Below are positions 46,401-54,377 of a DNA stretch of 64,000 nucleotides, one piece after another. The stretch comes from Oxalobacteraceae bacterium UBA6018. Its GTDB lineage: Bacteria; Pseudomonadota; Gammaproteobacteria; Burkholderiales; Burkholderiaceae_D. Positions within the stretch are counted from its first letter, which is position 1. Each line of letters opens with the position of its first letter. Both the position numbers and the translations under genes were made by a program. Location of the stretch: contig DIZW01000078.1 of assembly GCA_002428015.1 (NCBI GenBank), positions 1 through 64,000 of the forward strand, in the 5' to 3' direction. Below the pieces are notes generated by a model. The model searched no databases. It had not been told where the DNA came from and worked only from the letters and a program-made list of their open reading frames with translations.

Positions 46401-48697
46401 GCCAGGACAGCGGCGACCTGAGCCAGTTTTCGATGCTCGACCTGTTCCGCATGGAGGCCCAGGGCCAGACCCAGGTGCTCACCGACGGCCTGCTCAACAT
46501 CGAGCGCGGCGGCGGCGACCCCGGCACCCTCGAAGCGATGATGCGCGCGGCCCACTCGATCAAGGGCGCCGCCGCCATCGTCGGGCTCGACGCCGTGGTG
46601 CAGCTGTCGCACGCGATGGAGGACGCCTTCGTCGACGCCCAGCACGGCAAGCTGCAACTGACCCCGGCCCGGGTCGACGTGCTGCTGGCCGGGGTCGACT
46701 TCATCCTGCAACTGTCGGCCCTGGGCGAGCAGCAGGTCGACGACTGGCTGAGACAGAACGGCGGCCGCATCGCCGACACCCTCGGCGCGATCGCGCGCAT
46801 CGGCGCGCTGACGGCCGCCCCTGGCGCCCCACCTGACGCATCTGCCGTGACGGCCGCACCGGCCGCGGTGGCGGCGCCGCCCCCTGCCGTCCCTGCCGTC
46901 GCCGGCGCCGCGCCTGCCCCCGTGGGCGCGCCAGCGCCCGATGACGCCCTGCCCGCGCGCGCCCCGGCCAAGGCCCCGGCCCAGAACTTCGACCGGCTGC
47001 TGTCGCTGGCCAGCGAAACGCGCATCAACGCCCACCAGGTGCAGCCGCTGCTGCATTCGATGCAGCGCTTCAAGCGCAACCAGGCCAGCCTGTTCCAGGC
47101 CATCGAGCAGCTGCACGAACTGGTGCTGGCCAGCGGCGCGCCGGCGCTGGTCGAGAAATCAGCGCTGGCCGTGCAAAGGGCCCAGCCGCTCAAGCAGTTC
47201 ATGCACGGCCACCTGGCCGACGTCGAAGCCTACGAGCGGCGCGTGCTGGGCGTGGCCAACAACCTGGTCGACGAGGTGCTGGCGCTGCGCATGCGCCCTT
47301 TCCGCGACGGCGTGCACATGTTCCCGCGCATGGTGCGCGATCTGGCGCGCAGCCTCGGCAAAGAGGCCCAGCTGCTGATCGAGGGCGAGGACACGCTGGT
47401 CGACCGCGACATCCTGGCGCGCATCGAAAGCCCGCTCAACCACATCCTGCGCAACGCGGTCGACCACGGTCTGGAAGATCCGGGCGAGCGCGCGGCGGCC
47501 GGCAAGGCTCCCCTGGGCACCATCGTGATGCAGGCGCGCCACCGCGCCGGCATGCTGCACATCGAGATCGGCGACGACGGGCGCGGAGTCGACCAGGAGC
47601 GCATTCGGCGCCGCATCGTGGAGCGCAACATGGCCAGCGAGCCGATGGCCGCCGCGCTGTCGGCGGACGAGCTGCTCGAGTTCCTGTTCCTGCCCGCGTT
47701 CAGCCTCAAGCAGGACGCCAGCGCCATCTCCGGACGCGGGGTGGGCCTGGACATCGTGCAGCAGACCATCCGCGAACAGAACGGCACGGTGCGCATCGGG
47801 TCCCAGCCCGGCATCGGCTTTCGCACCACGATCACGCTGCCGCTGACCCAGTCGATCGTGCGCGCCCTGGTGCTCGAGATCCAGGGCGAGCCGTACGCGC
47901 TGCCGATCGTCAAGGTCGAGCGCGTGCTGACGGTCGCCCAGAGCGAGATCCGCACGCTCGAAGGCAAGCAGTTCGTAGTGGCCGGCGGCGAGCACCTGGG
48001 ACTGGTGCAGGCGGCCCAGGTGCTCGACCTGGGCGCGGCCGACAGCGCCTCCGGCGACCTGGCGGTGGTGGTCATCGGCGCCGCCGCGCGCCGCTACGCG
48101 CTGGTGGTCGACGCCATCCGCGGCGAACAAAGCCTGGCGGTGCAGGCGCTCGATCCGACCTTCGGCAAGCTGCGCGACGTCAGCGCCGCCGCCCTGCTCG
48201 ACGACGGCGCCCCGGTGCTGATCCTGGACGTGCCGGACCTGCTGCTGTCGATCGACAAGCTGCTCGGCGAAGGCAGCCTGCGCCAGCTCGGCGGCGGTGC
48301 CGGGCAGGCGCGCCGGCGCGCGCGCCGTATCCTGGTCGTGGACGACTCGCTCACCGTGCGCGAGATGGAGCGCAAGCTGCTGCACGGGCGCGGCTACGAG
48401 GTCGACGTCGCCGTCGACGGCATGGATGGCTGGAACGCCGCGCGCGGCGGGGAATATGATCTGGTCATCACCGACGTCGACATGCCGCGCATGGACGGTA
48501 TCGAGCTGGTGGCCCTGATCAAGAACGACGCCCGCCTGCACGCGCTGCCGGTGATGATCGTCTCGTACAAGGACCGGCCGGAGGACCGCGCGCGCGGCAT
48601 GACCGCCGGCGCCGACTATTATCTGACCAAGGGCAGCTTCCATGACGAGACGCTGCTCGACGCGGTGTTCGACCTGATCGGAGAGGCTGGCTTATGA
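46397..48697 (+). CDS. wspE: Hybrid CheA-type histidine kinase WspE
   Basis: 766 residues. N-terminal HPt domain with His53 in RAAHSIKGAAAIVG; a Pro/Ala-rich linker (about 140-195); dimerisation and ATPase domains with HILRNAVDHGLEDP, IGDDGRGVD and SGRGVGLDIVQQ; CheW-like domain; C-terminal receiver (about 645-766) with VVDDSLTVRE and the phospho-acceptor Asp in VITDVDMPRMDG. It phosphorylates WspR and WspF. Overlaps both neighbours. Confidence 0.94.
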   Translation: MSQDSGDLSQFSMLDLFRMEAQGQTQVLTDGLLNIERGGGDPGTLEAMMRAAHSIKGAAAIVGLDAVVQLSHAMEDAFVDAQHGKLQLTPARVDVLLAGVDFILQLSALGEQQVDDWLRQNGGRIADTLGAIARIGALTAAPGAPPDASAVTAAPAAVAAPPPAVPAVAGAAPAPVGAPAPDDALPARAPAKAPAQNFDRLLSLASETRINAHQVQPLLHSMQRFKRNQASLFQAIEQLHELVLASGAPALVEKSALAVQRAQPLKQFMHGHLADVEAYERRVLGVANNLVDEVLALRMRPFRDGVHMFPRMVRDLARSLGKEAQLLIEGEDTLVDRDILARIESPLNHILRNAVDHGLEDPGERAAAGKAPLGTIVMQARHRAGMLHIEIGDDGRGVDQERIRRRIVERNMASEPMAAALSADELLEFLFLPAFSLKQDASAISGRGVGLDIVQQTIREQNGTVRIGSQPGIGFRTTITLPLTQSIVRALVLEIQGEPYALPIVKVERVLTVAQSEIRTLEGKQFVVAGGEHLGLVQAAQVLDLGAADSASGDLAVVVIGAAARRYALVVDAIRGEQSLAVQALDPTFGKLRDVSAAALLDDGAPVLILDVPDLLLSIDKLLGEGSLRQLGGGAGQARRRARRILVVDDSLTVREMERKLLHGRGYEVDVAVDGMDGWNAARGGEYDLVITDVDMPRMDGIELVALIKNDARLHALPVMIVSYKDRPEDRARGMTAGADYYLTKGSFHDETLLDAVFDLIGEAGL

Positions 48698-49713
48698 AGA
48701 TCGGCATTGCCAACGACGTCGCCATGGCGGCCGAGGCGCTGCGCCGGGTGGTGGCCGCGTCCAGCGAGCACCAGGTGCTGTGGACCGCGCGCAGCGGGGT
48801 GGAGGCGGTGGCGCTGTGCGCGGCCCAGCGTCCCGACCTGATCCTGATGGACTTGAACATGCCGCTGATGGACGGGGTCGAGGCCACCCGCCTGATCATG
48901 GAGAACACCCCGTGCGCGATCCTGGTCGTGACCGGCCAGCCGCAGGACAATGTGGGCCAGGTGTTCCGGGCCCTGGGCGCCGGCGCGCTGGACGTCACGG
49001 CCACGCCGATCCTGCGCGGCGGCGACGGGGGCGACGAAGCCCTGCTGGCCAAGATCAAGACCATCGGCAAGCTTCTACGCGTGAGCAACAGCGACAGCGT
49101 GAGCGCGTCCCCGTCCGCGCCGCCCGAACCGGGCGACGGCCAGGTGCGCCACCTGCTGGCCATCGGCGCCTCGACCGGCGGCCCGGTGGCGCTGGCCAAG
49201 CTGCTGCGCGGCTGGACACCGTCGCCCGGCACCGCGATCGTGGTGGTGCAGCACATCGACGCCAACTTCGCCGGCCATTTCGCCAAGTGGATGGGCGAGC
49301 AGCTGCCCATTCCGGTGCGGGTGATCGAGGACAACGACACGCTCGAAGCGGGCGTGGTGCAGGTTGCCAAGACCAACGACCACCTGGTGATGAACGCGCG
49401 CAAGCGCCTGTCCTACGACATCGAGCCGCGCGACTACGCCTACCGGCCCTCGGTGGACGTGTTCTTCGAGTGCGTGGCGCGCCACTGGGCGGGCGAGGCC
49501 ACCGGGGTGCTCCTGACCGGCATGGGCCGCGACGGCGCCCAGGGCCTACTGGAGCTGCGCCGCGCCGGCAAGTTCACCATCGCCCAGGACCAGGCCAGCA
49601 GCGCCGTCTACGGCATGCCGCGCGCGGCCGCCGACCTGAACGCGGCCCAACAAATTTTGCCGGTCGACGGCATCGCCCGGCTATTGCGCAGTAGAATTGG
49701 CAGCAAAGGCTGA
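48694..49713 (+). CDS. wspF: CheB-type methylesterase WspF
   Basis: 339 residues. Receiver domain with Asp53 (LILMDLNMPLMDG), linker, and methylesterase domain with catalytic Ser160 in AIGASTGGPVAL, the His-containing IVVVQHIDANF and the TGMGRDGAQG motif. It opposes WspC; loss of WspF in pseudomonads locks the system on and gives wrinkly colonies. Confidence 0.94.
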   Translation: MKIGIANDVAMAAEALRRVVAASSEHQVLWTARSGVEAVALCAAQRPDLILMDLNMPLMDGVEATRLIMENTPCAILVVTGQPQDNVGQVFRALGAGALDVTATPILRGGDGGDEALLAKIKTIGKLLRVSNSDSVSASPSAPPEPGDGQVRHLLAIGASTGGPVALAKLLRGWTPSPGTAIVVVQHIDANFAGHFAKWMGEQLPIPVRVIEDNDTLEAGVVQVAKTNDHLVMNARKRLSYDIEPRDYAYRPSVDVFFECVARHWAGEATGVLLTGMGRDGAQGLLELRRAGKFTIAQDQASSAVYGMPRAAADLNAAQQILPVDGIARLLRSRIGSKG

Positions 49714-49734
49714 AACCAGGCCCACATGACAACA

Positions 49735-49800
49735 GGGAACCTCGAAAAACCGTAGCGAGCGGCGAAAATTTCGACGCGCAGTAGGTTTTTCGAGGTTCCC
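49735..49800. repeat. 17-bp perfect inverted repeat between wspF and wspR
   Basis: GGGAACCTCGAAAAACC (49735-49751) and GGTTTTTCGAGGTTCCC (49784-49800) are perfect inverted arms around a 32-nt centre that itself holds CGAAA-A-TTTCG. It fills most of the 105-bp wspF-wspR gap, while all other wsp genes overlap or nearly touch. It may be an inserted intergenic repeat that also works as a stem-loop attenuator for wspR. Confidence 0.75.
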
Positions 49801-49818
49801 AACAGCAAGAGACCAGCG

Positions 49819-50853
49819 ATGCAAGACGATATCCGTGCCGGCGCCCCAGCAGCGGCTGGCGCCTCCCCTTTCCGCGTGCGCGTTTTGCTGGTGGACGACC
49901 AGCTGATCATCATCGAAGCGATCCGGCGCATGTTGAGCGACCAGGACGACATCGAATTCCATTACACCACCGACGCCGCCAAGGCCGTCGACACAGCCGA
50001 GCAGCTGCAGCCGACCGTGGTGCTGCAAGACCTGGTCATGCCGGGCGCCGACGGGTTTTCGCTGATCAAAAGCTACCGCGAGCGCGCCAGCCTGCGCGAC
50101 GTGCCGATCATCGTGCTCTCGGCCAAGGACGAGCCCAAGCTCAAGGCGCACGGATTTTCGGTCGGCGCCAACGATTACCTCACCAAGCTGCCGGACCGGC
50201 TCGAACTGCTGGCGCGGGTGCGCTACCACTCGGCCAGCCACATCACCCGGCTGCAGCGCGACGAAGCCTTCCGCTTCCTGCGCGAGAGCCAGCAGAACCT
50301 GGCCCTGGCCAACATCGAATTGCAGAAGATGGCCGCGCTCGACAGCCTGACCGGCATCGCCAACCGGCGCCGCTTCGACGAAGCCCTGCGCACCGAATGG
50401 CAGCGCGGCCAGCGCGACAAGAAGCCGCTGTCGCTGCTGATGTGTGACATCGACAGCTTCAAGGCCTACAATGACACCTTCGGCCATCTTCCCGGCGACC
50501 TGTGCCTGAAGAAAACCGCGGCGGTGCTGACCGAGCACCTCAAGCGGCCGGCCGACCTCGCGGTCCGTTACGGCGGCGAGGAATTCGCGATCCTGCTGCC
50601 CGAGACCGATCTCGAGGGCGCCCTGGTCGTGGCCGGCGCCTGCCGCGCCCACCTCGAAGCGCTGGCCATGGAAAACCCGACCGTGCCGAGCGGCATCGTC
50701 ACCTTGTCGATCGGCGTCGCCAGCGTGGTCCCGTCCAAGGACAGCAGCGCCGAACAGCTGGTGGCGCGCGCCGACAAGGCCTTGTACGCCGCCAAGACGG
50801 AAGGGCGCAACCGCGTCTGCAAGGCCGACATCGATTCAAGAACCACAACCTAA
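49819..50853 (+). CDS. wspR: Response regulator diguanylate cyclase WspR
   Basis: 344 residues. Receiver domain with Asp71 (VVLQDLVMPGADG), a coiled-coil linker (about 150-180) and a GGDEF domain with an intact active site GGEEF at 252-256. An RxxD inhibitory site (Arg243-Asp246) lies five residues before it, so product feedback is expected. Phosphorylated by WspE it makes c-di-GMP and promotes biofilm. The preceding inverted repeat may uncouple its expression from wspA-F. Confidence 0.95.
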   Translation: MQDDIRAGAPAAAGASPFRVRVLLVDDQLIIIEAIRRMLSDQDDIEFHYTTDAAKAVDTAEQLQPTVVLQDLVMPGADGFSLIKSYRERASLRDVPIIVLSAKDEPKLKAHGFSVGANDYLTKLPDRLELLARVRYHSASHITRLQRDEAFRFLRESQQNLALANIELQKMAALDSLTGIANRRRFDEALRTEWQRGQRDKKPLSLLMCDIDSFKAYNDTFGHLPGDLCLKKTAAVLTEHLKRPADLAVRYGGEEFAILLPETDLEGALVVAGACRAHLEALAMENPTVPSGIVTLSIGVASVVPSKDSSAEQLVARADKALYAAKTEGRNRVCKADIDSRTTT

Positions 50854-50860
50854 GGAAATT

Positions 50861-51172
50861 ATGAGTACGCTAGAAAACGTCGCCGTCAGCAAAAAATCAA
50901 ACGTCTACTTCGACGGCAAATGCGTGTCGCACAGCCTGACCCTGGCCGACGGCAGCAAGAAATCGGTGGGCGTGATCTTCCCGTCCAGCCTGACCTTCAA
51001 CACGGGCGCGCCGGAAGTGATGGAAATCGTGGGCGGCAAATGCCGCGTGCGCCTGGCCGGCGCCACCGAGTGGAACGAGTACACGGGCGGCCAGCAGTTC
51101 AGCGTCGGCGCCAACAGCGCCTTCGACATCGAAACGCTGGAACTGGTCGACTACGTCTGCCACTTCGGCTGA
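50861..51172 (+). CDS. ppnP: Pyrimidine/purine nucleoside phosphorylase PpnP (YaiE, DUF1255)
   Basis: 103 residues, a single cupin-fold protein with the family pattern KKSVGVIFPSSLTFNTGAPE, EIVGGKCRVRL and the C-terminal ELVDYVCHFG. It phosphorolyses several nucleosides in E. coli. AAGGA at 50852-50856 precedes the start; the gap to wspR is only 7 bp, so it may ride on wspR transcripts. Confidence 0.93.
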   Translation: MSTLENVAVSKKSNVYFDGKCVSHSLTLADGSKKSVGVIFPSSLTFNTGAPEVMEIVGGKCRVRLAGATEWNEYTGGQQFSVGANSAFDIETLELVDYVCHFG

Positions 51173-51183
51173 TCGCGTCCACC

Positions 51184-51212
51184 CGTCAGTTCGTGCGCCG
51201 CATGAACTGACG
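51184..51212. terminator. Stem-loop between convergent ppnP and murB
   Basis: CGTCAGTTCGTG (51184-51195) pairs with CATGAACTGACG (51201-51212) with one G-T pair and a 5-nt loop. It lies between two converging stop codons. There is no U-tract on the plus strand, so bidirectional termination is plausible but unproven. Confidence 0.5.
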
Positions 51213-51245
51213 CCGCGGCGCCCAGCCGCCGCCAACACCCCCGCT

Positions 51246-52274
51246 TTACACGAACACCGGCTCGGTCTCGAGCGCCACCCCGTAGCGCGCCAGCACATCG
51301 GCCTGGATCGCGCGCGCCAGCGCCACCACCTCCGCCCCGCTCGCCCCGCCATTGTTGACCAGCACCAGCGCCTGCTTGGGATAGACCCCGGCCGCGCCCA
51401 TGGTCCTGCCTTTCCAGCCGCATTGATCGATCAGCCAGCCGGCCGCCAGCTTCTCGCTGCCGTCGGGCTGGGCGTGGTGCACCAGCGCCGGATAGGCCGC
51501 CAGCAACTGGTCGCACTGGGCGCGCGTCACCACCGGGTTCTTGAAGAAGCTGCCGGCGTTGCCGATCACGGCCGGATCGGGCAGCTTGCGGCGGCGGATC
51601 GCCACCACCGTGTCGCCCACCTGCTTGGCCGTGGGCGCAGTAAAACCGGCCTCGGCCACGGCCTGGGCCAGCTCGGCGTAGCGCAGGTTCGCGCTCCAGG
51701 CCTTGGGCAGGGCGAAGGTCACGTCGACGATCACCAGGCCCTGCCCTTCCGGGCGCTTGAACACGCTGTCGCGGTAGCCGAAGCGGCAGGCCGCCGCGTC
51801 CATGCTGCGCAACTCGCCCGTGGCCAGGTCGAACACGGTCAGGGCGTGGAACACGTCCTTGATTTCGGCCCCATACGCCCCAATGTTCTGGATCGGCGCG
51901 GCGCCCACCGTGCCCGGGATGAGGGACAGGTTTTCCAGCCCGCCCCAGCCCTGGGCCAGGGTGAACTGCACGAAGTCGTGCCAGTTTTCGCCGGCGGCCG
52001 CCTTGACCAGCACATGGGTGGCGCTGGTGCCGGCCAGCGCCCGCCCGCGCATCGCCATATGCAGCACGAGGGCGTCGACGTCGCCCGTGAGCAGCACGTT
52101 GCTGCCGCCGCCCAGCAGCAGGCGCGGCATGCGCGCCAGCGCCGGGTCGGCCCGCAGGGCGGCCAGTTGCTCGGTGCCGGTCAGCGCGAGGTAGGCGCGC
52201 GCGCGCGCGGCGATGCCGAAGGTGTTGAACGCTTGCAAGGAGACATCGTGGGCGATAGGCAATGGTGCTGGCAT
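51246..52274 (-). CDS. murB: UDP-N-acetylmuramate dehydrogenase
   Basis: 342 residues from MPAPLPIAHDVS at 52274. FAD-binding GGGSNVLL, ENLSLIPGTVGAAPIQNIGAYG, CRFGYRDSVFK and the C-terminal GSFFKNPVVT identify an E. coli-type MurB. It reduces enolpyruvyl-UDP-GlcNAc in peptidoglycan synthesis. MTSYL at 52289 is an alternative start, but its AGGGAA is too close. Confidence 0.95.
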   Translation of the reverse strand: MPAPLPIAHDVSLQAFNTFGIAARARAYLALTGTEQLAALRADPALARMPRLLLGGGSNVLLTGDVDALVLHMAMRGRALAGTSATHVLVKAAAGENWHDFVQFTLAQGWGGLENLSLIPGTVGAAPIQNIGAYGAEIKDVFHALTVFDLATGELRSMDAAACRFGYRDSVFKRPEGQGLVIVDVTFALPKAWSANLRYAELAQAVAEAGFTAPTAKQVGDTVVAIRRRKLPDPAVIGNAGSFFKNPVVTRAQCDQLLAAYPALVHHAQPDGSEKLAAGWLIDQCGWKGRTMGAAGVYPKQALVLVNNGGASGAEVVALARAIQADVLARYGVALETEPVFV

Positions 52275-52380
52275 GAGGTAACTCGTCATTTCCCTAAAAA
52301 ACGTCGGGGAAACCGGGGAAGGCGCCGGTTGTCCGTTAAAATATCGGCATTCTACATTTTGCAAGAAAAAGGAAGCCATT

Positions 52381-52866
52381 ATGCCGTCGTTTGATGTCGT
52401 CTCCGAAGCAGACATGATTGAAGTGAAGAACGCGGTCGAGCAGTCCAACAAGGAAATCACCACCCGGTTCGATTTCAAGGGCAGCTCGGCCAAGGTCGAG
52501 CAGAAGGATACCGAGCTGACCGCCTTCGCCGATTCCGACTTCCAATTGTCGCAAGTGCGCGACGTGCTGACCACCAAGCTGTCCAAGCGCAAGGTGGACG
52601 TGCGCTTCCTGGACGTGGGAAAGATTGAGAAAATCGGCGGCGACAAGGTCAAACAGGTGATCAAGGTGAAGAACGGCATCGAAACCGAAGATGCCAAGAA
52701 AATCGTCAAGGTCATCAAGGAAAGCAAGATGAAGGTCCAGGCCAGCATCCAGGGCGAATCGGTGCGCGTGACCGGCGCCAAGCGCGACGACCTGCAGGCG
52801 GCCATGGCCATGCTGCGTAAAGACGTGCCCGACATGCCGCTCGAGTTCAACAACTTCCGCGACTAG
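52381..52866 (+). CDS. yajQ: YajQ family c-di-GMP-binding protein
   Basis: 161 residues, two related ferredoxin-like halves (MPSFDVVSEADMIEVKNAVE; AKKIVKVIKESKMKVQASIQ). Family members in Xanthomonas and Pseudomonas bind c-di-GMP and act as transcriptional co-effectors; binding by this protein is inferred. It lies 1.5 kb from wspR. Confidence 0.93.
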   Translation: MPSFDVVSEADMIEVKNAVEQSNKEITTRFDFKGSSAKVEQKDTELTAFADSDFQLSQVRDVLTTKLSKRKVDVRFLDVGKIEKIGGDKVKQVIKVKNGIETEDAKKIVKVIKESKMKVQASIQGESVRVTGAKRDDLQAAMAMLRKDVPDMPLEFNNFRD

Positions 52867-52997
52867 TCAGGCGGCGCGGCCGAGGGCGTTTTCTGGCTTG
52901 CGCTAGCCCGGTAGGTTAGAATTGAGTGTGCGCAAGTCGGCGTTGTCATGACGTGGTAACGCCCAGCTGGTTGAATGAAGGCAGTCTAAGGATAGCA

Positions 52998-54263
52998 ATG
53001 AAACGTGTTGATGATTTCCGCCTGCGTCTGGGCAATAAAGATTACGTTCCGATCATGATCGGCGGCATGGGCGTCGACATCTCGACCTCCGAGCTGGCGC
53101 TCGAAGCGGCGCGCCTGGGCGGGATCGGGCATATTTCCGACGCGATGGTGCAGGACGTGTCCGACCGCAAGTTCGACACCAGCTTCGTCAAGGAAAAGAC
53201 CAAGACCTACAAGTTCAACATCAACAACATGGACAAGGCCGTGGTCCAGTTCGACCTGGGCCGCCTGGCCGAGGCCACCGCCCTGCACGTGGGCCGGACC
53301 ATGGAAGCCAAGCGCGGCGACGGGCTGATCTTCGTGAACTGCATGGAAAAGCTGACCATGAACGCGCCCAAGGAAACTTTGCGCACGCGCCTGGGCGCCG
53401 CGCTCGACGCCGGCATCGACGGCATCACCATGTCGGCCGGCCTGCACCTGGGCTCGTTCGCGCTGATCGAGGACCACCCGCGCTTCCGCGACGCCAAGCT
53501 GGGCATCATCGTATCCTCCGTGCGCGCGCTGCAACTGTTCCTGCGCAAGATCTCCCGGCTCAACCGCCTGCCCGACTACATCATCGTCGAAGGCCCGCTG
53601 GCCGGCGGCCACCTCGGCTTCGGCTTCGACTGGGCAGAGTACGACCTGCACACGATCATGGACGAGATCCACGCCTTCCTGCGCGCCGAGCAGCTGAGCA
53701 TTCCGCTGATCGCGGCCGGCGGCGTGTTCACCGGCACCGACGCGGTGGGTTTCCTGGAAAAAGGCGCCGCCGGCGTGCAGGTGGCGACCCGCTTCACCAT
53801 CACCCACGAATGCGGCCTGCCCGACAGCGTCAAGCAGGAGTACATCCGCGCCACCGAGGACGACATCATCGTCAACGGCATCTCGCCGACCGGCTATCCG
53901 ATGCGCATGCTCAAGAACACCCCGGCCATCGGCTCGGGCATCCGCCCGGGTTGCGAATCCTACGGCTACCTGCTCGACGCCACCGGCAACTGCTCCTACA
54001 TCAACGCCTACAACCGCGAGGTGCTGGCCAACCCGGACAGCAAGAACGTGGTCGTGATGGACAAGACCTGCCTGTGCACGCACATGCGCAATTTCAATTG
54101 CTGGACTTGCGGCCACTACACCTACCGCCTCAAGGACACCACCCACAAGCTCGACGACGGGCGCTACCAGATCCTCAGCGCCGCGCACGTGTTCAACGAC
54201 TACCTGCTCAGCGTGGACAACCGCATCGCCCTGCCCGAGCGCGAAGAGAGCGCCGTCGCCTGA
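52998..54263 (+). CDS. Nitronate monooxygenase family flavoprotein
   Basis: 421 residues from MKRVDDFRLRLG at 52998 (AAGGA at 52988-52992). TIM-barrel FMN enzyme of the NMO/2-nitropropane dioxygenase type: MIGGMGVDISTSELALEAAR, VEGPLAGGHLGFG, LIAAGGVFTGTDAVGFLEKGAAGVQVATRF. The C-terminal extension KTCLCTHMRNFNCWTCGHY is Cys-rich and not part of the barrel; it could bind a metal. The physiological substrate is unknown; P3N or nitronate detoxification is the family default. Confidence 0.85.
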   Translation: MKRVDDFRLRLGNKDYVPIMIGGMGVDISTSELALEAARLGGIGHISDAMVQDVSDRKFDTSFVKEKTKTYKFNINNMDKAVVQFDLGRLAEATALHVGRTMEAKRGDGLIFVNCMEKLTMNAPKETLRTRLGAALDAGIDGITMSAGLHLGSFALIEDHPRFRDAKLGIIVSSVRALQLFLRKISRLNRLPDYIIVEGPLAGGHLGFGFDWAEYDLHTIMDEIHAFLRAEQLSIPLIAAGGVFTGTDAVGFLEKGAAGVQVATRFTITHECGLPDSVKQEYIRATEDDIIVNGISPTGYPMRMLKNTPAIGSGIRPGCESYGYLLDATGNCSYINAYNREVLANPDSKNVVVMDKTCLCTHMRNFNCWTCGHYTYRLKDTTHKLDDGRYQILSAAHVFNDYLLSVDNRIALPEREESAVA

Positions 54264-54271
54264 GTCCATCC

Positions 54272-54295
54272 CGGCCGCCATGACAGCGGCGGCCG
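54272..54295. terminator. Stem-loop after the nitronate monooxygenase gene
   Basis: CGGCCGCC (54272-54279) and GGCGGCCG (54288-54295) form an 8-bp perfect GC-rich stem with an 8-nt loop, starting 8 bp after the stop codon. No U-tract follows. Confidence 0.45.
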
Positions 54296-54377
54296 CGTTG
54301 AACGTATTGCATTCTCCCCGGTCCAACCATGATTGGCTGAACCCGCGCACGCGGCCAGGCCCTCAACCGGGACCACC

